NCBI RefSeq assembly: GCF_000719095.1
Contig: NZ_JOEH01000004.1
Span: 558,001-622,000 of the forward strand
Length of the DNA: 64,000 nucleotides
Direction: 5' to 3'
Source of the DNA: Streptacidiphilus jeojiense
GTDB lineage: Bacteria > Actinomycetota > Actinomycetes > Streptomycetales > Streptomycetaceae
Every line of letters starts with the position of its first letter. Position 1 is the stretch's first letter. The notes below the pieces were generated by a model. The model made no database searches and was not told where the DNA came from. It saw nothing but the letters and a program-made list of their open reading frames with translations. The position numbers and the translations under genes are program-made. This document shows positions 43,125-51,965 of this stretch, piece by piece.

Positions 43125-45068
43125 TCAGGACGGGAACGGCGCCTCGCGCTGGCGCAGTTCCTCGGCCCGCGCGCCGGCCAGCTCCATCCGCACGGTGCAG
43201 CCCGCGTCCGAGGTCCTGACCTCGACGCTCTCGCAGATCTGACGGGCCAGCCAGAGCCCTTCGCCGGGCTGCGGGCCGTCCGGGCGGGGGAGCCGGTAGC
43301 CGAGGGTGGGGTCGTCCAGGGCGCTGTCGGCGGGGCGGGGGCCGGGCTGGGTCAGCTCCACCGAGACGGTCCTGGCCTTGGACCAGATCGCCACGGATCC
43401 GTCCGTGAGGGGTACGGCCGGGTCCGGGGCCTCGGCCTCCGCCGCGGCGTGGGCCAGCAGCCGGGAGACCTCGGCGACGGCCAGCACCAGCAGTTCGGCC
43501 CGCTCCCGGTCCAGGCCCAGGTGCATGGCGTGGTCGGCGACGAAGCCGCGCAGATGGGCGCTGCCGGGTGCGGGGGTGCTCCAGCTGAGCCGGGCGGCGC
43601 CGGCCGGCGGCGGTTCCAGCGGTGCGGCCGCCGGGCTCTGCGCACGGAAGTGGACCGGTTCCAGGTAGGCGTCGGAGACGGTGGTCCTGGTGCCGTCGAT
43701 CCGCTGCGGATGGGTGCGCAGCGCGTCGGCCAGCACGTCGGGGCCGGCGATCCGGGAGTCGTAGGGGCAGATCATCCAGATGTTGGTGTCCGTGAGCAGT
43801 GCGTTGAGCTGCGACTCCATCTGCTTCCAGGCGGCGGCCTCGGCCCGGGAGCGGCCGGCCCAGACCGGCTCGGCGATGATCCGGACGTGGCGCGGGCCGT
43901 CCCCGTTCGCGGTGCTGCCGCCGGTCGCCGCGGTGTGCCGCCAGTAGCGCTCGAACGCGGCCACGCGCTGGGGCGGGCGGCGGCCGAAGTACGCCGTCTC
44001 GGCGAAGTCCAGTCGGTCGGCCCGGTCGCCCAGGGCCTCGCTGAGCAGCTCCAGATTGGCGGAGGTGGTGGCGGCCAGCACCGGTTCGCCGCGCCGGAAG
44101 CCCTCCTCCACGAAGGGCAGCGCCATGGCCAGGAACTCCTCGTCGGAGCCGTAGACGCAGACCTGGTGCCGGAAGTCCGGATCGGTGGAGCGGAAGCTGT
44201 CGGCGGTGTCCCAGCCGGCCATCCTGATGACCCGTCGGACGTGGGCGGCCGGACGCTCCAGGTGCAGCGAGCGGCCGTCGCTGAGGTCCTGCTTGGTGGC
44301 CATCAGCAGCCGCAGGCCCTCCAGGTCGATGAAGTCCAGACCCGACATGTCGACATGGAGATCCTCGTCCAGGTCGGCCCCGTCGGCCAGGGCCGCCTTC
44401 AGCGCCTGGGCCAGCGGGGTGTGCCCGCCGTCGCCGACCGCCCCGCTCAGCCCCAGCCCCGGGGTCGCCCCGCGGTGCCGGCGGATGACCAGCTCACCGT
44501 CCTCGAACTGGGCGTTCTCGGCCGCCCTGCCGTTGTGCGCCGCGTCCACCACGGCCATGTCGGCCGAGGCGAAGGCCCGGTGGTCGTACTGGCACAGCGC
44601 CAGCACCTTGCCGCCGACCGCCAGCGGGGAGACCGCCTGCTCGTAGGCGACGATCTGCTGCATGGTGATGCCGTGCCTGGGCACCCAGCCGGTCTCCCCG
44701 GTGACCCGCAGCAGCCGGTAGCCCTCGGCGGCGGTCTGCTCGATCAGCGAGTCCATCATGGCGACGGTGCGGTCGATGTCGAAGTACCCGTCGATCATGT
44801 AGACCAGGTCGGCCGGGACGATCAGCAGCTGCCCGCTCGCCGCCAGGCCGTCCACGTCGATGCCGGCGCCGGTCAGCGTCTCCCGCACCCGGACCAGGGC
44901 CGGGCCGTCGTCCTCGGCGATGTAGATGACCTTGTCGTGCCACTGCACCCCGTCGCGGACGAAGGCGGCGGTCACCGCGGCGCGTTCGCGCTCGTCCCCG
45001 AAGACGAAGCAGAGGTGGTCATTGGGCCGCACGGCGCCGACGGGCACGGGCTGCTGGACGGTGGCCAT
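43125..45068 (-). CDS. MEDS - STAS - MEDS - HATPase regulatory protein
   Basis: The 647-residue protein joins four modules. Residues about 15-190 are a MEDS (DcmR-type sensory) domain with DHLCFVFGDERER. About 195-290 are STAS-like with LHVDMSGLDFIDLEGLRLLM. About 300-470 are a second MEDS-like copy (HQVCVYGSDEEFL), and about 505-640 are an RsbW-like HATPase domain. Such parts normally make separate anti-sigma and anti-anti-sigma factors. Here the STAS phospho-acceptor place is Glu250 instead of Ser/Thr, and the HATPase N-box reads AEVSRLLAHA without its Asn, so both switch parts look catalytically fixed. ATG 45068 lies divergent to the TetR gene, 142 bp apart. Confidence 0.85.
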   Translation of the reverse strand: MATVQQPVPVGAVRPNDHLCFVFGDERERAAVTAAFVRDGVQWHDKVIYIAEDDGPALVRVRETLTGAGIDVDGLAASGQLLIVPADLVYMIDGYFDIDRTVAMMDSLIEQTAAEGYRLLRVTGETGWVPRHGITMQQIVAYEQAVSPLAVGGKVLALCQYDHRAFASADMAVVDAAHNGRAAENAQFEDGELVIRRHRGATPGLGLSGAVGDGGHTPLAQALKAALADGADLDEDLHVDMSGLDFIDLEGLRLLMATKQDLSDGRSLHLERPAAHVRRVIRMAGWDTADSFRSTDPDFRHQVCVYGSDEEFLAMALPFVEEGFRRGEPVLAATTSANLELLSEALGDRADRLDFAETAYFGRRPPQRVAAFERYWRHTAATGGSTANGDGPRHVRIIAEPVWAGRSRAEAAAWKQMESQLNALLTDTNIWMICPYDSRIAGPDVLADALRTHPQRIDGTRTTVSDAYLEPVHFRAQSPAAAPLEPPPAGAARLSWSTPAPGSAHLRGFVADHAMHLGLDRERAELLVLAVAEVSRLLAHAAAEAEAPDPAVPLTDGSVAIWSKARTVSVELTQPGPRPADSALDDPTLGYRLPRPDGPQPGEGLWLARQICESVEVRTSDAGCTVRMELAGARAEELRQREAPFPS

Positions 45069-45198
45069 CAGGCCTCCTGCTGCCGGCGGCTTCCGAATGC
45101 CGCGGATGCCGCAAATCTAGGGCGGAACGGTAGATCAGGTCAGCACCTTGGCGAAATCCGATGCCTGCGGTGAGCGATTCCGTGCCCCCGCGAACCCA

Positions 45199-45204
45199 TA
45201 GACT
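45199..45204 (+). promoter_or_regulatory. -10-like element of the TetR gene (possible leaderless start)
   Basis: TAGACT ends 6 nt before ATG 45211, and no ribosome-binding site intervenes. A -35 element is not obvious. Confidence 0.4.
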
Positions 45205-45210
45205 CAGGCA

Positions 45211-45921
45211 ATGCGATCGGATGCACACCCCGCGGCCAAGAGTGCCACCGGCGCGCGCGCCACCGCGCCCGCGCCCAGGGCGAAGCGGGTGCCGCGGGCC
45301 CAGCGCGAACAGCAGATGCTGGACGCCGCCGTGCGCGTCTTCTCCCGTTCCGGCTACCACGCGGCCTCCATGGACGAGATCGCCGAGGAGTGCGCGGTCT
45401 CCAAGCCGATGCTCTACCTCTACCTGGGGTCCAAGGAGGAGCTCTTCGCCGCCTGCATCCGGCGCGAGGCGGACCGGCTGATCGTGGCCGTGGGCCAGGC
45501 GGCCGAGCCGGGGCTGGAGGCGGGGGAGCAGCTGCGGCGCGGACTCACCGCCTTCTTCGGCTTCGTCGCCGAGCACCGGGAGAGCTGGATCGTGCTCTAC
45601 CAGCAGGCCCGGGCCCAGGGCGAGCCGGTGGTCGAGGAGGTCGCCGCGGCCCGCCGCCAGGTCACCGCCGCGGTCACCGCGCTGGTCCGCCGGGCGGCGC
45701 TGGACTCCGTCCCGCCGCCGCGCCCCGGCGAGCGCCCCGACCGCGGCGAGGCCGCCGCGGTCGCCCAGGCCATCGTCGGCGCCGCGGACGCCCTGGCCGG
45801 CTGGGTCCTCGACACCGGCCCCGAGCCGCCCGAGGAGACCGCCCGCCGGCTGATGTCGGTGATCTGGATCGGCCTGGAACCCCGCCTGCACGGCGCCCGC
45901 TACCGCAAGCCGTCGGAGTGA
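45211..45921 (+). CDS. TetR-family transcriptional regulator
   Basis: The 236-residue protein has a basic, Ala-rich leader (1-28) and a TetR HTH (REQQMLDAAVRVFSRSGYHAASMDEIAEECAVSKPMLYLYLGSKEELFAACI, about 32-83). Its ligand domain ends GLEPRLHGARYRKP. The ligand is unknown. It may control the divergent MEDS protein or the dehydrogenase pair beyond it, where an A/T-rich palindrome suggests an operator. A tandem repeat follows its stop. Confidence 0.93.
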   Translation: MRSDAHPAAKSATGARATAPAPRAKRVPRAQREQQMLDAAVRVFSRSGYHAASMDEIAEECAVSKPMLYLYLGSKEELFAACIRREADRLIVAVGQAAEPGLEAGEQLRRGLTAFFGFVAEHRESWIVLYQQARAQGEPVVEEVAAARRQVTAAVTALVRRAALDSVPPPRPGERPDRGEAAAVAQAIVGAADALAGWVLDTGPEPPEETARRLMSVIWIGLEPRLHGARYRKPSE

Positions 45922-46005
45922 CGGCGACTCGGTGACGGCGGCTCGGTGACCGCGGCTCGGCGACGGCGGCTCGGTGACGGCTGCGGCCTGGTGACGACCG
46001 CGGTC
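45919..46005. repeat. Short tandem repeats after the TetR gene
   Basis: About five imperfect copies of a 14-15-bp unit of the form TCGGTGACGGCGGC lie between the convergent TetR and oxidoreductase genes. They may act as a terminator-like structured region. Confidence 0.6.
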
Positions 46006-46015
46006 TGACGGGCGC

Positions 46016-47620
46016 TCACCAACCCAGCGCGGCCATCGCGGCGTTGTGGCCGGGGATGCCGCTGACGCCGCCGCCGCGGACCGCGCCGGCGCCGCAGAGC
46101 AGCACGTTGGGGTGGGCGGTGGCGACGCCCCAGCGGTCCGGCGGCGCACCGGCTTCGGTGTCGTCCTCCGCGAAGGGGAAGGCCAGGTCGCGGTGGAAGA
46201 TGTTGCCGCCGGGCAGGCCGAGGTCGCGCTCCAGGTCCAGCGGGCTGCGTGCCTCCAGGCAGGGCCTGCCCTCGGCGTCCACCGCCAGGCAGTCGGCCAG
46301 CGGCTCGTCCAGCACCGCGTCCAGCTGGGCCAGCACCGCGGCGAGCGCGGCCTCACGCACGCTGTCGTGGTCCGCCCCGGCGAACAGCCGGGCCGGCAGG
46401 TGCAGCCCGAACAGGGTCAGCGTCTGGTAGCCCTGCTCACGCAGTTCCGGGCCGAGGATGGACGGGTCGGTCAGCGAGTGGCAGTAGAGCTCGGACGGTG
46501 CCACGGACGGCACCGCGCCCGCCTCGGCGTCCCGGTAGGCGTCCTCCAACTGCCGGTAGTCCTCCGCCACATGGAAGGTCCCGGCGAAGGCGGCCCGCGG
46601 GTCCACGTCCCGGTCGCGCAGCCGGGGCAGCCGGCGCAGCAGCATGTTCACCTTCAGCTGCGAGCCCTCCGGGTCGGGCCCGGCGGGCGCCTCGCCCAGC
46701 AGCCGCTCCAGCTCGCGCGGGGCGGCGTTGCACAGCACCTGCGCCGCGTCGACCCGCAGCTCCTCCCCGCCGCAGCGGAACACCACCTCGGCCTCGCTGC
46801 CGTCGGTCCGCACCGCCGTCACCTCACAGCCCGTCAGCAGCTCGGCCCCGGCCTTCCGGGCGGCCGAGGCCAGCGCGTCGGTGACCGCGCCCATCCCGCC
46901 GACCGGGACGTCCCAGTCGCCGGTGCCGTTGCCGATCACGTGGTAGAGGAAGCAGCGGTTCTGCCGCAGCGAGGGGTCGTGGGCATGGGTGAACGTGCCG
47001 ATCAGGGCGTCGGTCAGGACCACCCCGCGGACCAGGTCGTCGGCGAAGGACGCCTCCACCGCCTCCCCGAGCGGGCGCTCGAACAGCGCCTCCCAGGCGG
47101 CGTCGTCGCCGATCCGCTTGCGCAGCTCCGTCCGGGTCGGCAGCGGTCCGGTCAGCGTCGGGAAGACCGCCCTGGCCACCTGCCCGGTCCGCCCGTAGAA
47201 CTCGCGCCAGGCCTGGAACTCCCGCCCCGAACCGGTGAGCCGGCGGAACCCCTCGGCCGTGGCCGGCTCGTCGCCGTTGTCGACAAGCAGCCCTGTCGAC
47301 CGGTCCGCCCGCTGCACCGGCGTGTAGGAGGACACCCTGCGCCGGCGCAGCTCCACCTGCAGGCCCAGATCCGTCCTGATCCGCTCGGGCAGCAGGCTCA
47401 CCAGGTAGGAGTAGCGCGACAGCCGGGCGTCCACCCCGGCGAAGGCCCGCTCCGACACCGCCGCGCCGCCGGTGTGCCCCAGCCGCTCCAGCAGCAGCAC
47501 GCTGCGCCCGGCCCGGGCCAGGTAGGCGGCGGCGACCAGCCCGTTGTGGCCGCCCCCGACCACCACCACGTCGTAGTGGCGCTGCAGCGGGGACACGTAG
47601 ACGGAAGAGGAATCGCTCAT
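46016..47620 (-). CDS. FAD-dependent oxidoreductase, phytoene desaturase-like family
   Basis: The 534-residue protein has an N-terminal dinucleotide-binding motif (YDVVVVGGGHNGLVAAAYLARAG, 16-38) followed by LLERLGHTGGAAVSE, and a C-terminal FAD-contact segment (LCGAGAVRGGGVSGIPGHNAA). This places it with the NAD(P)/FAD oxidoreductases related to carotenoid desaturases and isomerases (COG1233). No carotenoid genes are nearby, so the substrate is unknown. The start at 47620 is ATG. It is divergent from the lipoprotein gene. Confidence 0.9.
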   Translation of the reverse strand: MSDSSSVYVSPLQRHYDVVVVGGGHNGLVAAAYLARAGRSVLLLERLGHTGGAAVSERAFAGVDARLSRYSYLVSLLPERIRTDLGLQVELRRRRVSSYTPVQRADRSTGLLVDNGDEPATAEGFRRLTGSGREFQAWREFYGRTGQVARAVFPTLTGPLPTRTELRKRIGDDAAWEALFERPLGEAVEASFADDLVRGVVLTDALIGTFTHAHDPSLRQNRCFLYHVIGNGTGDWDVPVGGMGAVTDALASAARKAGAELLTGCEVTAVRTDGSEAEVVFRCGGEELRVDAAQVLCNAAPRELERLLGEAPAGPDPEGSQLKVNMLLRRLPRLRDRDVDPRAAFAGTFHVAEDYRQLEDAYRDAEAGAVPSVAPSELYCHSLTDPSILGPELREQGYQTLTLFGLHLPARLFAGADHDSVREAALAAVLAQLDAVLDEPLADCLAVDAEGRPCLEARSPLDLERDLGLPGGNIFHRDLAFPFAEDDTEAGAPPDRWGVATAHPNVLLCGAGAVRGGGVSGIPGHNAAMAALGW

Positions 47621-47760
47621 TCGGAAGTCCTACCAGCCGGACGGGTCCTCGGCCAGACCTCGTCGTCGCTCACCCGTTCGGCCCGCAGCGGGTCGCCGGG
47701 CGGGCGAGCGCGTGTGAGCGTGAGGGCGTCCGAGACAGCCAGATTTCCGGAGGACCCGTC

Positions 47761-48333
47761 GTGCTGACGAACACCCGCCTTCGTACCTCGCTCGCGGCGG
47801 TGGCGCTGGCCGCGTCGCTGCTGGTGCTGCCGGCCTGCTCCAGCGGCAGCAGCAAGAGCTCCGTCAGCGCGGTCGGTGCCGCCGTGGCTGCGACGCCGAC
47901 CAGCAGCGCCGACCGGGTCAAGTTCGCCAAGACCAAGTTCGTGGCCAACGCGAGCCTGGCCGCCGGGGCCGCGTACCAGTGGCTCTACAAGCCGTTCAAG
48001 GCGGGCACGTTCAAGAGCGGCGCCAAGGGCAGGACCTTCGCCCTGGTGAAGGGCGGCCTGGCCGGCGCCTTCACCTACAACCGGCTGAAGGCCGCGCTCA
48101 ACGACGCCAAGGGCGACCCCACCCTGTCCAAGGCCACCGACGCGCTGTCGTCCGGTATCGAGAGCATCAAGAACCTGCCGAGCAAGATCAGGGGCGGCAA
48201 CGCCACCGACGCGGACTTCAACCAGGTCCAGAGCGTCGTCGACGGGGTGAAGAAGGCCGCCTCGCAGAACGGCCTCAACGTCACCGACCAGGTGCCCTCG
48301 GCCGGCCAGCTCACCCAGATGGTGTCGAGCTGA
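47761..48333 (+). CDS. Secreted lipoprotein of unknown function
   Basis: The 190-residue protein begins with a lipoprotein signal: charged start, hydrophobic core and the lipobox LPAC with lipidated Cys26, followed by a Ser/Gly-rich spacer. The mature part is Ala/Lys-rich and helical (FVANASLAAGAAYQWLYKPFK) without known motifs. The start is a GTG at 47761 with GGAGG 7 nt upstream. Its 3' end overlaps the converging small gene by 23 bp. Confidence 0.8.
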   Translation: MLTNTRLRTSLAAVALAASLLVLPACSSGSSKSSVSAVGAAVAATPTSSADRVKFAKTKFVANASLAAGAAYQWLYKPFKAGTFKSGAKGRTFALVKGGLAGAFTYNRLKAALNDAKGDPTLSKATDALSSGIESIKNLPSKIRGGNATDADFNQVQSVVDGVKKAASQNGLNVTDQVPSAGQLTQMVSS

Positions 48334-48571
48334 CCCCTTCGGCCCCGGCCGCGCCGGCCTCGGCCCGCGCGAAGACGTAGCGCCACTGCCTGCGGCCGTC
48401 CGCCGCGTGGAACTGCTCCCGGACGTAGACCAGCGTCTGGGCCGGCCGGTCCGACGCGGCGGGCACCGTGGTCCGCTGCTCCGGGGGCACGCGTTCGGCA
48501 AGGTTGACCGGGACCGCCGCGATCCTGCCGTCCAGCGGCCCTCCCACGAACTGGACCCGGGCTCGGCGCAT
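48311..48571 (-). CDS. Small conserved actinobacterial protein, 86 residues
   Basis: The protein begins MRRARVQFVGGPLDGRIAAV and later reads TLVYVREQFHAADGRRQWRYVFA. The VQFxGGPLDGR opening followed by YVRE and a short basic YxF stretch is a pattern common to small uncharacterised streptomycete proteins. The start at 48571 has no strong ribosome-binding site. A long open frame upstream to 49234 is a shadow of the prim-pol gene. Confidence 0.65.
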   Translation of the reverse strand: MRRARVQFVGGPLDGRIAAVPVNLAERVPPEQRTTVPAASDRPAQTLVYVREQFHAADGRRQWRYVFARAEAGAAGAEGVSSTPSG

Positions 48572-48685
48572 GGACCCCAGCCTCTCACTTCCGGCCCCTG
48601 GCACACACCACCCCTGTCGCACCCGTATCCTGCTCTGTACACATTCCGGTAACCCTGGGGTGCGTACGGTGGCGAGAGGGGCTCG

Positions 48686-49411
48686 ATGCAATCCGCGGGC
48701 AGGCGATCCAACTGGTGGCGCAGGCGCTCGGGCCTGGGCGCGCGCGAAACCGGTCCGCTGGGCGCCGCGGAGGCTGCCGCCCGCCTGGAGTCCCGGCTGG
48801 AACAGCTGCTGCGCGCGGTCCGCGCGGGCTTCCCGGTCGCCCCGGCCGCGCACGCCGTCGACTACCGGTGTTCCTGCGGCCGGGTGGGCTGTCCCGCCCC
48901 CGCGCAGCACCCGCTCTCCTTCGCCTGGCAGTCGCAGGCGTCCGCCGACGCCGAGCAGGTCACCCGCTGGCTGACCCGGGACCCCGAGGCCAACGCGGTC
49001 ACCGCGACCGGCCGCAACCACGACGTGCTGGACGTACCGGCGGAGGCCGGGCGGTTGGCGCTGGAGCGGATGGACAGCCTGGGCGTGGCGGTCGGTCCGG
49101 TCGCCGCGGTCGGCGAGGACCGCTACCTCTTCTTCACCACCAGCCGCTACGCGCTGGACGAGGACGAGTGGTGGACCTCGGAACTGGACACCAGCCCCGA
49201 GGACGTCTCCGAACACCCGGGCCTGCGGTGGCACACGCGCGGCAGCTACGTGCTGCTGCCCCCGTCCCGTCTCGCCGACGGCTCCACGGTCAGCTGGGTA
49301 CGCGACCCGGACCGCCCCCTCCCCGACCCGCTACGCGTCCTGGACGTCCTCACGGACGCCTGCACCGCGGTTGGCGCCGTCGCTGTCGGAGAACACTGGC
49401 TGATCGGTTAG
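48686..49411 (+). CDS. Bifunctional DNA primase/polymerase-like protein (N-terminal domain only)
   Basis: The 241-residue protein resembles the archaeo-eukaryotic primase-like N-terminal domain: GFPVAPAAHAVDYRCSCGRVGCPAPAQHPL (about 48-77), W..QASADAEQVTRWLTRDPEANAVTATG, and LRWHTRGSYVLLPPSRLADGS. The usual catalytic DxD strand is weak (NHDVLDVPAEAG). This short form beside map is common in streptomycetes and may have lost polymerase function; its role is unknown. ATG 48686 follows GAGGGG closely. Confidence 0.8.
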   Translation: MQSAGRRSNWWRRRSGLGARETGPLGAAEAAARLESRLEQLLRAVRAGFPVAPAAHAVDYRCSCGRVGCPAPAQHPLSFAWQSQASADAEQVTRWLTRDPEANAVTATGRNHDVLDVPAEAGRLALERMDSLGVAVGPVAAVGEDRYLFFTTSRYALDEDEWWTSELDTSPEDVSEHPGLRWHTRGSYVLLPPSRLADGSTVSWVRDPDRPLPDPLRVLDVLTDACTAVGAVAVGEHWLIG

Positions 49412-49423
49412 CTGCGGACCGTA

Positions 49424-49513
49424 GCTGGTCGGCCGCGCAGTTCCCCGCGCCCCTGCCAATTGCAACTGGCTCACTTGCAGCCCCCTAGGGGCGCGAGGAA
49501 CTGCGCGACCAGC
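49424..49513. terminator. Palindromic element between convergent genes
   Basis: The left arm 49424-49454 and right arm AGGGGCGCGAGGAACTGCGC continuing to 49513 form a long stem with one bulge and one mismatch. It is a third full copy of the dispersed family, between the prim-pol gene and map, and probably a bidirectional terminator. Confidence 0.7.
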
Positions 49514-49527
49514 CACCGAACCACAGG

Positions 49528-50376
49528 TCACGGCAGAGTCAGCACCTCGGACCCGCTCTCGGTCACCACCAGCGTGTGCTCGAACTGCGCAGTGCGCCTG
49601 CGGTCCTTGGTCACCACCGTCCACCCGTCCGGCCAGATGTCGTGCTGGTAGGTGCCCAGGGTCAGCATGGGCTCGATGGTGAAGGTCATCCCCGGCTGCA
49701 TCACCGTGGTCGCGTACGGGCTGTCGTAGTGCGGCACGATCAGGCCGGAGTGGAACGACGTGTTGATGCCGTGCCCGGTGAAGTCCCGTACGACGCCGTA
49801 GTTGAAGCGTTTGGCGTAGGACTCGATGACCCGCCCGATGACATTGATCTGTCGCCCGGGCTTGACCGCGGCGATCCCGCGCCGGGTGGCCTCCCTGGTC
49901 CGCTCCACCAGCAGCTTGGACTCCTCGTCCACATTGCCGACCAGGTAGGTGGCGTTGAGGTCGCCGTGCACCCCGTGGATGAACGCGGTGACGTCCAGAT
50001 TGACGATGTCGCCGTCCTGGAGCACGGTCGAGTCCGGGATGCCGTGGCAGATCACCTCGTTGACCGAGGTGCAGATGGACTTGGGGAAGCCCCGGTAGCC
50101 CAGGTCCGAGGGGTAGGCGTCGTGGTCGCACATGTACTCGTGGGCGATCCGGTCCAGCTCGTCCGTGGTCACGCCGGGCGCGATGGCCGCGGCCGCGGCG
50201 TCCATGGCCCTGGCCGCGATCCGTCCGGCGATCCGCATCTTCTCGATGGTCTCCGCGGACTGCACCTCCGGGCCGGTGTAGGGGGCAGGCCCCTTGCGGC
50301 CCACGTACTCGGGGCGTGGGATGTGCGCCGGGACGCTGCGGGTCGGTGACAGGGTGCCGGGAACGAGTGGAGACAT
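49528..50376 (-). CDS. map: Methionine aminopeptidase, type I
   Basis: The 282-residue enzyme removes N-terminal methionine from nascent proteins. The five metal ligands are visible: two Asp in [24 protein letters not shown], His in FTGHGI, Glu in FTIEPM and Glu in [21 protein letters not shown] provides the conserved His. The N-terminal extension ([25 protein letters not shown]) is typical of the longer actinobacterial paralogue. ATG 50376 has no ribosome-binding site, but TAGAAT ends 7 nt before it, so the mRNA is probably leaderless. Confidence 0.96.
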   Translation of the reverse strand: MSPLVPGTLSPTRSVPAHIPRPEYVGRKGPAPYTGPEVQSAETIEKMRIAGRIAARAMDAAAAAIAPGVTTDELDRIAHEYMCDHDAYPSDLGYRGFPKSICTSVNEVICHGIPDSTVLQDGDIVNLDVTAFIHGVHGDLNATYLVGNVDEESKLLVERTREATRRGIAAVKPGRQINVIGRVIESYAKRFNYGVVRDFTGHGINTSFHSGLIVPHYDSPYATTVMQPGMTFTIEPMLTLGTYQHDIWPDGWTVVTKDRRRTAQFEHTLVVTESGSEVLTLP

Positions 50377-50383
50377 GCGGGCG

Positions 50384-50389
50384 ATTCTA
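50384..50389 (-). promoter_or_regulatory. -10 element of map (probable leaderless transcript)
   Basis: On the minus strand TAGAAT is followed by CGCCCGC and the map ATG. The spacing puts the transcription start at or next to the start codon. Confidence 0.5.
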
Positions 50390-50492
50390 GGGGGTGTCCG
50401 GCGGGCCCCGGAGTGCGACGCGAAGCCCTGGGCAGGATGCTGATGGCGGACGCGAGCGCGGCGCAACACCGGGAAACGTAGGGAGAAGCGTG

Positions 50493-50681
50493 ATGGCCGA
50501 CGGTGCCGACAAGGCCGAGGGCTGGTTCTACTGCCTCAAGCACAAGACCGTGGAGCAGGGCATGGTCTGCCCCGCGCGCAACCGGCTCGGGCCGTATGCG
50601 ACCGAGGCGGAGGCCGCAAGGGCGCTGGAGAAGACCAAGGAGCGCAACGAGGAGTGGGACAACGACCCCCGCTGGCAGTGA
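50493..50681 (+). CDS. Small conserved protein, 62 residues (SPOR-like)
   Basis: The sequence reads [52 protein letters not shown]. The [14 protein letters not shown] pattern resembles short SPOR-like domain pieces conserved in streptomycetes; two Cys residues are present. Function unknown. ATG 50493 has GGGAG 7 nt upstream, which favours it over an open extension to 50394. Confidence 0.8.
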   Translation: MADGADKAEGWFYCLKHKTVEQGMVCPARNRLGPYATEAEAARALEKTKERNEEWDNDPRWQ

Positions 50682-50837
50682 GCGGACCCCGCACCAACCC
50701 CGCACGGACGGCGGGCGACTGGCAACGACACGGTAAGGGGCTGGCATTCCGGATATTCCGGACAGCTCTTGGCGTGGCGGCGCTGATCGTGCCAGGGTTG
50801 CCGTCGAGACCGGCATGGGTACGCACTTCCCGCACCG

Positions 50838-51965
50838 GTGACGGTACGGGCACGGCGGGGGCGCACGCGGGTGGCGGACAGGGCAGCGGCGGCACAGCGG
50901 CGGAGCGGTGATCCCGGGTCAGCCCCTGCCGAATCCCGCTCCGGCGCCGACCGCAGCGCCCACCGCCCCGGCGCCCGCGGACCGCTCCTGCTGCTCGCCG
51001 TCGTGGTCGGAACCGCCGTGGCCGCGGTCTGCCTGCGGGCCGGGGGTTCCGCCCCGCTGGGCGGTGTCGGCGTGCTGCACGGCCTGTGGCTGTTGGTCGC
51101 CCTGGTGGTCTTCGCCGGCGGCTGGTACGGCGTGGCCCAGTACCAGGCCCGGCAGGGCGAGCGGCCGCTGGGGACGCCGCGCGAGGAGCGGCTGCAGACC
51201 CTGACCGTCGCCGCGCTCGGCATCATCGGGCTGGCGACCACCGTCGGGGTGGCCATGCTCGGACTGACCCACACCGGCCCGCCGGACCTGCCGCCACCGG
51301 ACCTGACCCCGGTCACACCGCCGCCGAACCAGCAGCCCAGCCCCCTGGCCCTGCCCAGCCTGGCACCGGCCAGGAAGAGCGGCTCGCACCCCTTTCCGGT
51401 CGGCGAGGTGCTGCTGGTCCTGATCAGCCTGCTGGCCGTGGCGGCCGTGGTGGTCCTGGCGGTCTTCGTGAGCCGCTGGCTCCAGGCCCGCAGGACGCCC
51501 CCGCCGGTGCTCCGGTCCACCCTCGCCCCCGAGGACGACGACGGCGCCGCGCTCGGCGACGCCGTCCGGGCCGGGCGGCTGGCGCTGCAGGGCGAGGACG
51601 TCAGGGCCGCGGTGATCGCCTGCTACGCCGCGATGGAGGAGTCCCTGGTCGCCGGCGGGGTGCGCCGCCACGCCGCCGACAGCCCGGCCGACCTGCTGCG
51701 CCGGGCCTCCGAGGCGGGTCTGCTGGCCGGTCTGGCGCCGCATCAGCTGGCCGGCCTGTTCCGCGAGGCGCGCTACTCCACCCATCCGATGACCGAGTCC
51801 GACCTGCAGCAGGCGCGGGCCGCGCTCGACGAGATCAGTGCCCTGCTCGCGGAGCGCGCCGCCCGGCTGGAGGCCGAGGCCGCAGCGGCGGCGGCGCTGG
51901 CCGAGCAGGCGGCCGCGGCCGAGGCGGCGGCAGTGCCGGTGTCGAAGGGGGCGGAGGCCCGATGA
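50838..51965 (+). CDS. DUF4129 domain membrane protein
   Basis: The protein has an Arg-rich N-terminus, transmembrane segments at about 49-66 (PLLLLAVVVGTAVAAVCL), 83-98, 121-140 and 191-212, and a C-terminal DUF4129 region: ALQGEDVRAAVIACYAAMEESLVAGGVRR, DSPADLLRRASEAG, LAGLFREARYSTHPMTESDLQQARAAL. An Ala/Glu-rich tail follows. DUF4129 proteins accompany MoxR and DUF58 genes, as here, in a module likely involved in envelope or protein-complex assembly. The GTG start at 50838 has no ribosome-binding site and is uncertain by tens of codons. The next gene overlaps by ATGA. Confidence 0.82.
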   Translation: MTVRARRGRTRVADRAAAAQRRSGDPGSAPAESRSGADRSAHRPGARGPLLLLAVVVGTAVAAVCLRAGGSAPLGGVGVLHGLWLLVALVVFAGGWYGVAQYQARQGERPLGTPREERLQTLTVAALGIIGLATTVGVAMLGLTHTGPPDLPPPDLTPVTPPPNQQPSPLALPSLAPARKSGSHPFPVGEVLLVLISLLAVAAVVVLAVFVSRWLQARRTPPPVLRSTLAPEDDDGAALGDAVRAGRLALQGEDVRAAVIACYAAMEESLVAGGVRRHAADSPADLLRRASEAGLLAGLAPHQLAGLFREARYSTHPMTESDLQQARAALDEISALLAERAARLEAEAAAAAALAEQAAAAEAAAVPVSKGAEAR

